Shown here in pieces: positions 18,117 through 26,891 of a stretch of 64,000 nt of DNA. The DNA lies in assembly GCA_016928955.1 (NCBI GenBank), contig JAFGJV010000004.1, forward strand, positions 62,001 through 126,000, given 5' to 3'. Both the position numbers and the translations under genes were made by a program. The notes beneath the pieces were generated by a model that worked only from the letters and a program-made list of their open reading frames with translations, was not told the DNA's origin and searched no databases. The stretch is from Spirochaetales bacterium. GTDB taxonomy: Bacteria > Spirochaetota > Spirochaetia > Treponematales > UBA12059. The first letter of the stretch is position 1. Every line of letters starts with the position of its first letter.

Positions 18117-18193
18117 GGGACGTTCCTTTCCCCTGTCTGTGGAAACCAAAGTGGCTGGCGTAGTGGTTATGCCGTAGGGCGTGCCTGGGCGTA

Positions 18194-18222
18194 ATTCTAG
18201 CGGATAGGGCGACGAGTGAAAA
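18194..18222 (-). promoter_or_regulatory. Promoter of arcA
   Basis: On the minus strand TTTTCA, 17 bases, TAGAAT, leaving a leader of about 70 bases. It faces away from the promoter at 18286; between them lies the imperfect palindrome TATGC-N8-GCATA (18246-18263), a possible shared operator. Confidence 0.55.
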
Positions 18223-18285
18223 GAGCTCGACCCCTTCCGTATAAATATGCACGGCCCGCGCATAAAACCTTCATATAAATTTTTC

Positions 18286-18315
18286 TTGACAGCGATTTTT
18301 TGCGGTACCTATACT
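18286..18315 (+). promoter_or_regulatory. Strong sigma70 promoter
   Basis: Perfect -35 TTGACA, 18 bases, TATACT, with AT-rich sequence upstream. Leader of about 50 bases before ATG 18371. This is the best consensus promoter in the window. Confidence 0.85.
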
Positions 18316-18370
18316 GCCGTGACGCCGGGCGGAAATCCGGCGGATCGTGCGCAACGAAAGGTGGTTTTTC

Positions 18371-19708
18371 ATGGCCAAGCGCAACGTTATCATTATAGGA
18401 GCCGCGGGTCGCGACTTCCACAACTTCAACACCTTCTTCCGCGACAACGCCGACTACAACGTCGTGGCGTTCACCGCGGCCCAGATCCCCGACATAGACG
18501 ACCGCAAGTACCCGGCCGCCCTTGCAGGAAAACTGTATCCAGATGGCATACCGATACACGCCGAGAGCGAGCTGCCCGAGCTGATCAAGAAGCTCAAGGT
18601 GGACGAGTGCGTGTTCTCCTACTCAGACGTGCCCTATACGCACGTCATGGGCGTAGGCGCCATCGTCAACGCGGCCGGCGCAACCTTCAGGCTGCTCGGC
18701 CCCAACGACACCCAGGTCAAGTCGACCAAGCCGGTCATCGGCGTGTGCGCTGTGCGCACCGGAGCGGGCAAGAGCCAGACCAGCCGCAAGATCGTGCAGA
18801 TGCTCATGGACAAGGGCCTCAAGGTTGTGGCCATCAGGCATCCCATGCCCTACGGCGACCTCGTCAAGCAGAAGGTCCAGCGCTTTGCGACCGTGGAAGA
18901 CCTCAAGAAGCACGAGTGCACCATCGAGGAAATGGAAGAGTACGAGCCGCACGTGGTGCGCGGCAACGTCATCTACGCCGGCGTTGACTACGAGGCCATC
19001 CTCCGCGAGGCCGAGAAGGAAGCCGACGTCATCCTGTGGGACGGCGGCAACAACGACTTCCCGTTCTACAAGACCGACCTCCTGATCACGGTGGCGGATC
19101 CCCACCGCCCGGGCAATGAAGTGTCCTTCTACCCCGGCGAGGTTTCCCTGCGCATGGCGGACGTCATCGTCATCAACAAGATAGACACGGCCAGCCCAGA
19201 GGGCATCCAGACCGTCCGAGAGAACATCCAGCGGGTCAACCCCAAGGCCACCGTCATAGACGGCGCCAGCCCCATCACGGTGGACAAGCCCGAGCTCATC
19301 AAGGGCAAGAAAGTCCTGTGCGTGGAAGACGGCCCGACGCTCACCCACGGCCACATGAAGATAGGCGCCGGCGTGGTGGCTGCCCGCAAGTTCGGCGCCG
19401 CCGAGCTGGTTGACCCGCGCCCCTACGTGGTGGGCAAGCTGGCCGAAACCTTCAAGATCTACCCGAACATCGGCACCCTCCTGCCGGCCATGGGGTATGG
19501 GGAGCAGCAGGTCAAGGACCTGGAGAAGACGATCGAGAAGACCGAGTGCGACACCGTGCTCATAGCCACGCCGATCGACCTCAACCGCATCGTCAAGATC
19601 CAGAAACCCACGGTCAAGGTAGGCTACGACCTCCAGGAGATCGGAAACCCCAACCTGAGCGAGGTGCTGGACGATTTCCTCAAGAAGCACGCGCTCGGCA
19701 AAAAATAA
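18371..19708 (+). CDS. Cyclic 2,3-diphosphoglycerate synthetase-like protein
   Basis: 445 residues from ATG 18371, with AAAGGTGG upstream. The first ~130 residues form a Rossmann-like lobe (RNVIIIGAAGRDFHNFNTFF), followed by a P-loop GTPase-like domain with VCAVRTGAGKSQTSRKI as Walker A and the DGGNNDFPFYK and VIVINKIDTASPEG motifs. This is the layout of archaeal cyclic 2,3-diphosphoglycerate synthetase and its bacterial homologues; the enzymatic product in bacteria is not certain. Codons are strongly biased to C-ending and AAG forms, and the promoter is near consensus, so it is probably abundant. Divergent from arcA. A hairpin terminator follows directly. Confidence 0.85.
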   Translation: MAKRNVIIIGAAGRDFHNFNTFFRDNADYNVVAFTAAQIPDIDDRKYPAALAGKLYPDGIPIHAESELPELIKKLKVDECVFSYSDVPYTHVMGVGAIVNAAGATFRLLGPNDTQVKSTKPVIGVCAVRTGAGKSQTSRKIVQMLMDKGLKVVAIRHPMPYGDLVKQKVQRFATVEDLKKHECTIEEMEEYEPHVVRGNVIYAGVDYEAILREAEKEADVILWDGGNNDFPFYKTDLLITVADPHRPGNEVSFYPGEVSLRMADVIVINKIDTASPEGIQTVRENIQRVNPKATVIDGASPITVDKPELIKGKKVLCVEDGPTLTHGHMKIGAGVVAARKFGAAELVDPRPYVVGKLAETFKIYPNIGTLLPAMGYGEQQVKDLEKTIEKTECDTVLIATPIDLNRIVKIQKPTVKVGYDLQEIGNPNLSEVLDDFLKKHALGKK

Positions 19709-19729
19709 CAAGCGGACGTTGAGTACTGA

Positions 19730-19757
19730 GGGCCGCCTCCAGGGGCGGCCCTTCTTT
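19730..19757 (+). terminator. Intrinsic terminator
   Basis: GGGCCGCC, six-base loop, GGCGGCCC, TTCTTT. Eight-pair stem 22 bases after the cDPG synthetase-like stop. Confidence 0.75.
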
Positions 19758-19823
19758 GGTTCCTGCCGCGGTATTGTGGCCACAAGGGCGGAAAGACGTG
19801 CTATTGTGGCCCAAGGAGGCTCT

Positions 19824-20249
19824 ATGAGCGAAGCGATCGAGCTGCGCGACTATGTGGAAGGCGACTATGTCTCCCTGGTCGAGCTGTGGGCGTCCACGGG
19901 CGTGGGCAATCCCGCGCGCGGCGATACAGCCGAGAGCATACAGCGGACCTTGGACCAGGGCGGACGCCTGGTGGTGCTGGACTCTGAGGGCTGGATCGTG
20001 GGCTCGGCCTGGCTCACCGACGACGGGCGCAGGCTGTACCTGCACCACATGGCCGTGGCACCCAGCCTCCAGGGCAAGGGACTGGGCAGGATGCTCATGA
20101 ACGCGGCCATGGATACCGCCCGCGAGCGCGGCATGCAGATGAAACTGGAAGTACACCGAGACAACGGCCGGGCCCGCGCCCTGTACGAATCCTGCGACTT
20201 TGCGCCGCTGGAAGGGTATGACACCATGATCAGGCGCAGGGTGGACTGA
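19824..20249 (+). CDS. GNAT family N-acetyltransferase
   Basis: 141 residues from ATG 19824; AAGGAGG upstream decides the start. The acetyl-CoA-binding core is visible as LYLHHMAVAPSLQGKGLGRMLM (Q/R-x-x-G-x-G/A) and the C-terminal motif VHRDNGRARALYESCDFAPLEGY is typical of GNAT enzymes acting on small molecules or peptides. The substrate is unknown. It stands alone between the terminator upstream and the cstA leader. Confidence 0.88.
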   Translation: MSEAIELRDYVEGDYVSLVELWASTGVGNPARGDTAESIQRTLDQGGRLVVLDSEGWIVGSAWLTDDGRRLYLHHMAVAPSLQGKGLGRMLMNAAMDTARERGMQMKLEVHRDNGRARALYESCDFAPLEGYDTMIRRRVD

Positions 20250-20330
20250 GAGACGCTCGTCGCCACGAACCCGTACAAAGAACCTCGTTCGCTCGCCCGA
20301 ATCGCCCCCTTTTTATTTTTTCTTTGGGGA

Positions 20331-20359
20331 TTGACCGCACTCCATGCTGGTTTTACGAT
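20331..20359 (+). promoter_or_regulatory. Possible cstA promoter
   Basis: TTGACC, 17 bases, TACGAT. It would give a leader of about 185 bases before cstA. The 300-base gap 20250-20551 otherwise holds T-rich sequence near 20310 and GC-rich stems but no other gene that I can support. Confidence 0.5.
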
Positions 20360-20551
20360 TTCCGCATAGCCAAACCGAATGTCAAAACCCTTGATGGCGG
20401 GCACGATCGATACGGAAAGCCGCCAGGAGGCATACGCGCCCGTGGTGGGCGGACAAGGAAGTGCGCAAGCACCGGGGCTCGTAGGGGCGCCTGGGATACG
20501 ATGGGAAGCCGCCCGCACAGGGCGGCCGACGCGTAGCAAGGAGGGTACGGA

Positions 20552-22240
20552 ATGACCACCATCATCGTGGTATTCGCTCTGGCACTCTACCTGATCTTCT
20601 ACTTCACGTACGGCAAAAACCTCAGGGACAAGCTGTTGAAGAGCGGCAACGCTCCGCCGGCGCCGTCCGAGCGCCTGAAAGACGGCGTGGACTACGTGCC
20701 AACGAGCAAGTATGTCCTGTTCGGCCACCACTTTGCGTCCATAGCGGGCGCCGGACCCATCGTTGGGCCCGCCATGGCGGTGGCCTGGGGCTGGCTACCC
20801 GGACTTCTGTGGATATGGTTCGGCAACATATTCATTGGGGCCATCCACGACTACCTGTCGCTGGCCGCCAGCGTGCGCTACGACGGACGCTCCGTGCAGT
20901 TCGTGGCCCAGGACCTGATAGGCAAGAAGGCGGGCAAGGCCTTTGGCTGGTTCATCCTGTTCCTCTGTATTCTGGTTGTGGCGGCTTTTGGCGATATCGT
21001 GGCAGGGCAGTTCGCCGCGGACGGCCGCGTGTTCAGCGCGTTCTTCCTGTTCTGCGTGGCCGCTATCATAGCAGGGTTCTTCATGTACCGTACCAAGCTC
21101 GGGCTGGGCTGGGGTTCCCTGATAGGCCTTGCGCTGATCATCGCCGCCTTTATTGGCGGAGAGTACCTGCCCATAGCGGCCAGCAAGGACGTTTGGTTTG
21201 CCGTCATCTTTGTATACGTGGTCATAGCCAGCGCCCTGCCGGTAAATTTCCTCTTGCAGCCGCGGGATTACCTCAATAGCTTCCTTTTGTATTTCGGCCT
21301 GGCTGTGGGCGGCATAGCGGCGGTGATTGCGTTCAAGAATTTTGATTCCATACCGCTGTTCACCAGTTTCTCGGCCAAGGTGCTCGGTCCGGCGGGGAAC
21401 CTACAACCCAGCCCGTTCTGGCCAACGGTTCCGCTTGTGATAGCGTGCGGCGCCCTGTCCGGTTTCCACTCGCTGGTGGCGTCCGGAACCAGCTCAAAGC
21501 AGCTGGCCAAGGAGAACGACGCCCTCTTTGTGGGTTACGGCGGCATGTTGACGGAAGGCTTTTTGTCGACCATCGTGGTTGTGTCCATAGCCGGCTTTGG
21601 CATAGCGGCCCTGGGCGACAAGCTGATGGCCACCGCGGCTCTGGGGCGCTTTGTCAATTCGTACGGCGTCATGGTCAGCACGGTACTTCCTTTCCTGAGC
21701 AGGAATTTCATGAACCTGTTCGCGTCCGTGTGGGTATCCAGCTTTGCCCTGACCACGCTCGACACCACAAACCGCCTGGGACGCTACATAGTCCATGAGC
21801 TGGCCATGCCCCTCAAGGACAAAAACCCCGGCGCGTATAAGATCTTCCAGAACAAGTGGGTGGCGTCCTTCATCATAGCCTTCCTCGGCGTGGGGCTGGC
21901 CTGGACAGGCAACTACACCGTGCTGTGGCCGGCTTTCTCCGGGGCCAACCAGCTGATAGCGTCCATTGTCATGATCACCGTGGCCGTATGGGTCAAGAAA
22001 AAGCTGGATCCCAGGTACACCAACGTGGTTATGATTCCGGCCGTATTCCTGTGGATCACGGTGACCGCGGCCCTGGTGTGGTACGAGGCGGCCATCATCC
22101 CGACGCACTTCATAGACATGGCCAACGTCAAGAACGTCATTACCGGCGTGGTGGTGGGCCTCATAACCCTGTTCATGCTGGTGCTTAATTTCATCATGAT
22201 GGCAGCCGTCTGGAAGGATTTCAAGAAACAGACCGCCTGA
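20552..22240 (+). CDS. cstA: Carbon starvation protein CstA family transporter
   Basis: 562 residues, AAGGAGGG eight bases before ATG. Integral inner-membrane protein with about 15 hydrophobic segments. The N-terminal domain carries the CstA signature YVPTSKYVLFGHHFASIAGAG followed by IVGPAMAVAWGWLPG and GAIHDYLSL. Family members import peptides or pyruvate in starving cells. Later motifs GFHSLVASGTSSKQLA and SSFALTTLDTTNRLGRY are also conserved. It is of the shorter (~560 residue) type rather than the ~700-residue E. coli form. Monocistronic, with a long leader and a strong terminator. Confidence 0.95.
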   Translation: MTTIIVVFALALYLIFYFTYGKNLRDKLLKSGNAPPAPSERLKDGVDYVPTSKYVLFGHHFASIAGAGPIVGPAMAVAWGWLPGLLWIWFGNIFIGAIHDYLSLAASVRYDGRSVQFVAQDLIGKKAGKAFGWFILFLCILVVAAFGDIVAGQFAADGRVFSAFFLFCVAAIIAGFFMYRTKLGLGWGSLIGLALIIAAFIGGEYLPIAASKDVWFAVIFVYVVIASALPVNFLLQPRDYLNSFLLYFGLAVGGIAAVIAFKNFDSIPLFTSFSAKVLGPAGNLQPSPFWPTVPLVIACGALSGFHSLVASGTSSKQLAKENDALFVGYGGMLTEGFLSTIVVVSIAGFGIAALGDKLMATAALGRFVNSYGVMVSTVLPFLSRNFMNLFASVWVSSFALTTLDTTNRLGRYIVHELAMPLKDKNPGAYKIFQNKWVASFIIAFLGVGLAWTGNYTVLWPAFSGANQLIASIVMITVAVWVKKKLDPRYTNVVMIPAVFLWITVTAALVWYEAAIIPTHFIDMANVKNVITGVVVGLITLFMLVLNFIMMAAVWKDFKKQTA

Positions 22241-22267
22241 GCCCGGGATAGCCCGGGTTGAAAGAAT

Positions 22268-22307
22268 GCCTGTCCGGAAGCCTTACAGCCCTCCGGACAG
22301 GCTTTTT
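22268..22307 (+). terminator. Intrinsic terminator after cstA
   Basis: Eleven-pair perfect stem GCCTGTCCGGA with TCCGGACAGGC, 13-base loop, then TTTTT. Confidence 0.9.
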
Positions 22308-22534
22308 AGCGGGGGAGAACGCTCCCGCGGCACGCTGGAAAAACCTGGAGTTTTCTGCGTCCCGTTAAGAAACCGACGGTTCACGGGGCTCCCCGTGTTT
22401 ACGGCCGAGAACGCGACGATTTCTCAGGTGCGCCTCAGAAAGGTGGGATGTGTGGGGCCTTCCGGCACGCTGATCTTGGCGCGTTCGCGGGGCTATCGCC
22501 TTGTGTGCCGTATGTTCCGGGGGGAGGTTGTCCG
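22308..22534 (+). other. Structured leader upstream of the ArsA-like pair
   Basis: No gene. Holds several hairpins: CACGGG-GCTC-CCCGTG near 22392, TTTCTCAGG-TGCG-CCTCAGAAA near 22421, and a GAAAAACCTGGAGTTTTC segment near 22338 that resembles one after the operon at 23792. Function unknown; it could be an untranslated leader. Confidence 0.4.
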
Positions 22535-22822
22535 ATGGCTGTTTTCCGGTCGTTGCTGTCCTGGCTGAAAGCTTTCAAGGACGTGGTTGTTCAGGTCAAC
22601 CGAGGAAAGGCAACAGGCATGCTCGAGTTCGAGCTCAAGGAGCTTGAAAACGTGTTCATGCTCCTTACCATGGGAGGCTTTGTGGGCCTGCCCGCACCGC
22701 CCACGCCCGTTGCCCTGGAGATAGTGCCCTTCCTTGAGAACGAGCTTGTCGTGCTCTTGTCAAGGTCAGACATGGCGTCCGACCCCATTGGCTCGCTTAT
22801 GGGCATGCTGGAGGTGGACTGA
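22535..22822 (+). CDS. Small conserved-looking partner of the ArsA-like ATPase
   Basis: 95 residues from ATG 22535, with GGGGAGG upstream. Amphipathic N-terminus (FRSLLSWLKAFKDVV), then an acidic helix (GMLEFELKELENVFMLLTMGGF), a short proline loop GLPAPPTPVALEI and a hydrophobic C-terminal part. No family recognised. Its stop overlaps the ATG of the ATPase (TGATG), so the two products are probably made in step and may bind each other. Confidence 0.75.
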   Translation: MAVFRSLLSWLKAFKDVVVQVNRGKATGMLEFELKELENVFMLLTMGGFVGLPAPPTPVALEIVPFLENELVVLLSRSDMASDPIGSLMGMLEVD

Positions 22823-23763
22823 TGGCCGCTCATTCGCAGATAAAGCGCGCGGCGTTTTTCTTGGGCAAGGGCGGGGTAGGCAAGACCACGTTATCCGCGT
22901 CTTTTGCCCTGGATGCCGCGGACAGGGGGCGTAAGACACTAATTGTGTCCCTGGATCCTGCGCATAACCTAGGCGACGTGCTGGGAACCAGGCTGGGGGG
23001 CGAGCCCCTGAATGTGCGCCCAAACCTTGACGCCGCCGAGGTGGACCTCCCGACTTGGGTCAAGCGCTACCTTGACGACACCCGGAGGGAAATCAAGGCC
23101 AATTACTCCTACCAGTCAGCGCTCAACCTGGACGGCTTTCTGAACATCATGAAGTACGCCCCGGGCACGGAGGAATACGCCGTGCTCTGGGCTATCGAGC
23201 ACGTGTGGTGCGACCTTGGTGGACTGTACGACACCGTGGTGTTCGACACGCCGCCCACGGCCCTGTCTCTCCGTTTCCTGGCCCTGCCCACCATATCTGA
23301 GCTGTGGGTGGCGGAATTGTCCAAGCTGAGGGCGAGCATCCTTAAAAAACGAACCACGCTCCTCAAGCTCAACCCGGACGCTGTCGTTGGCGCAAGTTGC
23401 GTGGACCCTGAGGACGACAAAGTGTACGGTCGACTGTCGGCCGTCAAGCAGCGCCTGGCCGTGCTGAACGCGTTGTTCCGGGACGAGAGCTTCCTTGCCC
23501 TGGTGATCAACCCCGACCAGCTGTCAAGGGCGGAAGGAGCTCGCATCCGGGAAGAGCTCGACAGGCTACGCATACCCATTTCCGCGGTATGCATGAACAA
23601 GATAGGCCTGCCCGGCAGCGTGGACGACGGCCCGGGACCTGCGCTCAAGGGGCTTCCCGTTTTCAGGTATGCCTTGGGCACGGCCAACGGAACGGACACG
23701 GAAAAGCCGTCAGGTCTGGACCTGGGTGATCTTGTCGACCATTATACACGTGGAAGCATCTAA
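22822..23763 (+). CDS. ArsA/GET3 family ATPase
   Basis: 313 residues. N-terminal deviant Walker A GKGGVGKTTLSASFALDAAD, then LIVSLDPAHNLGDVLG (switch I, DPAH), and YDTVVFDTPPTALSLRFLALP (switch II, DTPPT with T-x-x-x-LRFL). These are hallmarks of the ArsA/GET3 group, which act in arsenite export or tail-anchored protein targeting. It is a single-module protein without an ArsB pump or ArsR regulator nearby, so arsenite export is unlikely. The small overlapping upstream gene is the only partner candidate. Confidence 0.92.
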   Translation: MAAHSQIKRAAFFLGKGGVGKTTLSASFALDAADRGRKTLIVSLDPAHNLGDVLGTRLGGEPLNVRPNLDAAEVDLPTWVKRYLDDTRREIKANYSYQSALNLDGFLNIMKYAPGTEEYAVLWAIEHVWCDLGGLYDTVVFDTPPTALSLRFLALPTISELWVAELSKLRASILKKRTTLLKLNPDAVVGASCVDPEDDKVYGRLSAVKQRLAVLNALFRDESFLALVINPDQLSRAEGARIREELDRLRIPISAVCMNKIGLPGSVDDGPGPALKGLPVFRYALGTANGTDTEKPSGLDLGDLVDHYTRGSI

Positions 23764-23929
23764 AAAGCCTCAGTGTGTAGAGGCTTACCTTAGAAAACCT
23801 GGCGTTTTGCCAAAAACGCAGAAGCCTCTAATTAGCCATGGGGTTTTTAGATGTTACCCAGAGCGGGGGGCGTACGCGCCCCGGCTTTCCGCGCGACTGG
23901 CCGCCACCTAAGGCCGGGGAAAGGCAACC
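23764..23929 (+). other. Hairpin-rich gap after the ArsA-like gene
   Basis: Three stems in a row: AAGCCTC/GAGGCTT at 23765-23786, GCGTTTT/AAAACGC at 23802-23819, and GGGGCG-TACG-CGCCCC at 23867-23882 with a UNCG-type tetraloop. The last is a candidate terminator despite a weak T tract. The gap ends in the leader of the next gene. Confidence 0.45.
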
Positions 23930-24571
23930 ATGAATCAGTATCTTTTGTTCGGCATTGTGGCCTTGGCAATAGCGGCGACAGGCGCGTATTTTTTCGGCGT
24001 TCGTAAAAACCGGGCGTTGGCGGCGGCCTACTCGGCCGAGTGTGAGGGCGCGCTCAGGCCCAAGGACCGCGACTACGTCAACATAGGCGGGGCCATAGGC
24101 TTCCAGCTGACGTACCGCCTGGGCGAGCCGTGGACGGAAGCCAAGGGCACCATAACGCTGGCGGCCAGGCAGTCGCTTTTGTACCTGCCCGTGTCCCTGC
24201 TCCTGGGCATGAGGGATCGCTTTGCCATCAACGTATTCACGGCGCGGGCCATGCGCGGCGAGGGGCACCTTCTGTCCGCATCCTGGGAGCGCGCCCACGG
24301 AGCGTCGATAGAAGGCCGGGACAGGATGAAGCGGGAAACCCTCGATGCAGGCGGCAAGCATTTTGTGATCCTGTACGATCATGACGATCTGGCCCCCTTC
24401 CTGAAGACCCTTGCTGAAAACCTGCCCCAGGCCGAGCGTTTCCGGCATTTCTGCTGGTACGGACAGAACAAGACCGTGTTCCTGCACCTGGCGCCCAGGG
24501 TCGGCACGGTGGGGGCCGTTATGAGCTCCGTCATGCCGCGGGTGACCGAGCGCCTGAAGGCCGGCGCTTAG
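23930..24571 (+). CDS. Membrane-anchored protein of unknown function
   Basis: 213 residues, GGGGAAAGG upstream. One N-terminal transmembrane helix (residues 4-23, YLLFGIVALAIAATGAYFFG) then a soluble domain on the inner or outer face. I see no catalytic motif. Features are a basic stretch after the helix, ARQSLLYLPVSLLLGMRDRFAI in the middle and HFVILYDHDDLAPFLKTLAE. No family recognised. Separated by hairpins from the ArsA pair and by 70 bases from the dipeptidase. Confidence 0.72.
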   Translation: MNQYLLFGIVALAIAATGAYFFGVRKNRALAAAYSAECEGALRPKDRDYVNIGGAIGFQLTYRLGEPWTEAKGTITLAARQSLLYLPVSLLLGMRDRFAINVFTARAMRGEGHLLSASWERAHGASIEGRDRMKRETLDAGGKHFVILYDHDDLAPFLKTLAENLPQAERFRHFCWYGQNKTVFLHLAPRVGTVGAVMSSVMPRVTERLKAGA

Positions 24572-24641
24572 CGGGCAGTACGGCACACCGACCCGCAAGC
24601 ATCACTTTCGCGATTGCCCGAGGGCTGATACTATTAGCTCC

Positions 24642-25631
24642 ATGGAACACTATGCGGATTACGCCATTGCCGATTGCCATTCCGACGCCCTGCTTCCGGT
24701 GGTGGGTCAGAGTCTGGTACCGGGCGAGACCGGTGAGAGGGATTTTTTCGCCAAGAACAGCATAGGGCACGTCGATATGCCCAGGCTCGAGGCCGGCCAT
24801 GTGGCGTGCCAGGCCTTTGCCTGCTTTGCAGGCGAGACCATACCGCCCGAAGGGGCACGGGCGGTTACGGACATGCTCCTGGACAGCTTGGACACCATCC
24901 TTGCTCAAGCTGGGCCGCGCATGCGGAGAATACTGTCGGCGGCCGACGCAGAAGCCGCGCGCCGCGACGGCACGGTAGGAGCGCTGGCGACCATAGAGGG
25001 CGGCGAATGCCTGGAGGGAGACCTGGCCCTGCTTGGCCACTTCCACGGCCGCGGGGTGCGCATGCTCGGGCTGACCCACAACAAACGTAACGAGCTCGGG
25101 CGCGGAGCCAAGGCCGAGGGAACGGACGGCCTGACCGATTTCGGGAAGGCCGTCATACGCGAATGCGCGCGCCTTGGCGTGGTGGTGGACGTGTCGCACC
25201 TGTCAGACCAGGCCCTGGACGACGCTCTCAAGACGACCGACGCCCCCCTGGTCGCGTCGCACTCCAATTGCAGGGCCCTGTGCTGCCACGTGCGGAACCT
25301 CAGGGACGACCAGATCATAGACATAGGCCGGACCGGGGGGCTTGTGGCCGCCACCTGCGTGCCGTATTTTGTCGAGCGGCAAAAAGGCATGGCGACTCTT
25401 GGGCGGCTTGCCGACCACATAGAGCGCGTGGCGCGGCTGGCCGGCATAGAGCACGTTGCCCTTGGCTCAGACTTTGAGGGCTACGATCCGAGCTACGGAG
25501 CGACCGTGCCCGACGCCGCCGGCTGGCCACTGTTGGCCGACGAGCTGGAGCGCAGGGGCTTTTCGCGCGGCGAGGTAGACAGGGTGTTCTGGGGCAACTG
25601 GCTGGCTGTGTTCAAGTCAGTGGCCGGCTGA
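24642..25631 (+). CDS. Membrane dipeptidase family (M19) metallopeptidase
   Basis: 329 residues. Zinc-ligand pattern of renal-dipeptidase-like enzymes: ADCHSDAL at the N-terminus (HxD), the bridging glutamate in ATIEGGECLEG, then LGLTHNKRNELG, VVVDVSHLSDQALDDAL, PLVASHSNCRAL and VALGSDFEGYD. It cleaves dipeptides, possibly with D-residues. No signal peptide, so cytoplasmic. A TACTAT box ends seven bases before the ATG and no ribosome site is present, suggesting a leaderless message. Next to uxuA but 58 bases apart. Confidence 0.92.
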   Translation: MEHYADYAIADCHSDALLPVVGQSLVPGETGERDFFAKNSIGHVDMPRLEAGHVACQAFACFAGETIPPEGARAVTDMLLDSLDTILAQAGPRMRRILSAADAEAARRDGTVGALATIEGGECLEGDLALLGHFHGRGVRMLGLTHNKRNELGRGAKAEGTDGLTDFGKAVIRECARLGVVVDVSHLSDQALDDALKTTDAPLVASHSNCRALCCHVRNLRDDQIIDIGRTGGLVAATCVPYFVERQKGMATLGRLADHIERVARLAGIEHVALGSDFEGYDPSYGATVPDAAGWPLLADELERRGFSRGEVDRVFWGNWLAVFKSVAG

Positions 25632-25689
25632 GCTCGAATGCGAAAGAACGCCCCGCGTCGGCCCTGCCGAGATGGAGAGTGAGGACAGC

Positions 25690-26778
25690 ATGTATTTGAC
25701 CTTCCGGTGGTACGCTGACAAGGATTCCATTCCGCTGTCGTCCATAAGGCAGATACCCGCCATGCGCGGCGTGGTGTCCGCCCTGTATGACGAGCCGCCG
25801 GGCTCGGCATGGACCGCAGGAGACCTGCGCGCGCTCAGGCAAACCATAGAGGCGGCCGAACTGGAATTCCGCGTCGTAGAATCCATACCGGTGCCGGAGG
25901 GAGTCAAGCTCGGCGGGCCGGACCGGGATAAGGGCATAGACTCGTGGCTGAAAAGTCTCAAGGCCGTGGCGGAGGCGCTCGGTCCTGGGTCGGAACCGAC
26001 CGGCTCCGAGGAACCGGTGGTCGTCACCTACAACTTCATGCCTGTGTTCGACTGGACGCGCAGTGAGCTGTCCAGAACCCTGCCGGACGGTTCTACGGTC
26101 TTGGCCTACGACTCGGGCTCCGTCGAGCGCATGGATCCCCTGGACGGAGACCTGGAATTGCCCGGATGGATGGCCCGCTACTCAAAAGAGGAGATGTACC
26201 GCCTTCTGTCCGACTACCGGGCCCTGTCAGACGACGACGTGTACGGCAACCTGACCTATTTCCTGCGAGCCGTTTGTCCGGAAGCAGAACGGCTCGGCCT
26301 ACGTCTGGCCATCCACCCCGACGACCCCCCGTGGTCGGTTTTTGGCATACCCAGGATCATGACCGGAGCTACCGCGCTCCGTAAGCTGTTCTCTGACGTG
26401 CCGTCGCCGGCCAATGGCCTGTGCTTGTGCACGGGCAGTTTCGGCGTCCTGACCGCGAACGATCTTCCCTCAATGGCAAAGGAATTCGCCGGGCGCACGC
26501 GCTTTGTGCATATGCGCAACGTCAAGGTCACGGGGCCAAAATCCTTTGAGGAGAGCGCCCACTGGAAGGGAGCCGGCAGCATAGATCTTGCCGCAGTCAT
26601 AGACGCCTTGCAGCTGGCCGGTTTCAAAGGACCTGTGCGCCCCGACCACGGACGCATGATATGGGGCGAGAGCGGAAAACCGGGTTACGGTCTCTTCGAC
26701 AGGGCCCTGGGCGCTTCGTACATCCAGGGTTTGATAGACGCCGGTTCCCGATCCAGAAAAAGCTCCTCGTTCCGATAA
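25690..26778 (+). CDS. uxuA: Mannonate dehydratase
   Basis: 362 residues from ATG 25690. Converts D-mannonate to 2-keto-3-deoxygluconate in hexuronate breakdown. UxuA motifs: MYLTFRWYADKDSIPLSSIRQIP, VTYNFMPVFDWTRSEL, LRLAIHPDDPPWSVFGIPRI, FVHMRNVKVTG and GPVRPDHGRMIWGE. The metal ligands (His, Cys, His, Asp) are in HPDDPP, LCLCTGSFG, HMRNV and RPDHGR. No other hexuronate gene is in the window. A hairpin 31 bases downstream separates it from the large operon. Confidence 0.95.
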   Translation: MYLTFRWYADKDSIPLSSIRQIPAMRGVVSALYDEPPGSAWTAGDLRALRQTIEAAELEFRVVESIPVPEGVKLGGPDRDKGIDSWLKSLKAVAEALGPGSEPTGSEEPVVVTYNFMPVFDWTRSELSRTLPDGSTVLAYDSGSVERMDPLDGDLELPGWMARYSKEEMYRLLSDYRALSDDDVYGNLTYFLRAVCPEAERLGLRLAIHPDDPPWSVFGIPRIMTGATALRKLFSDVPSPANGLCLCTGSFGVLTANDLPSMAKEFAGRTRFVHMRNVKVTGPKSFEESAHWKGAGSIDLAAVIDALQLAGFKGPVRPDHGRMIWGESGKPGYGLFDRALGASYIQGLIDAGSRSRKSSSFR

Positions 26779-26808
26779 AACAGCAAACAAAACGCAAGCG
26801 CCAAGCGG

Positions 26809-26830
26809 CCGTCCCGCGTAACAGGGACGG
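26809..26830 (+). terminator. Hairpin between uxuA and the large operon
   Basis: CCGTCCC, eight-base loop, GGGACGG. No T tract, so termination is uncertain; it might also be a leader stem of the operon that follows. Confidence 0.4.
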
Positions 26831-26891
26831 TCGCCGGTTGTAGGAGGCCGCCTTGCACGGCCTGCCGCCGGCGTTCCTGAAAGGGGACGCA

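Noticed and set aside
22822..23763. Arsenite-resistance ATPase
   Set aside because: No arsB, arsC, arsD or arsR gene is nearby and the protein has a single ATPase module.
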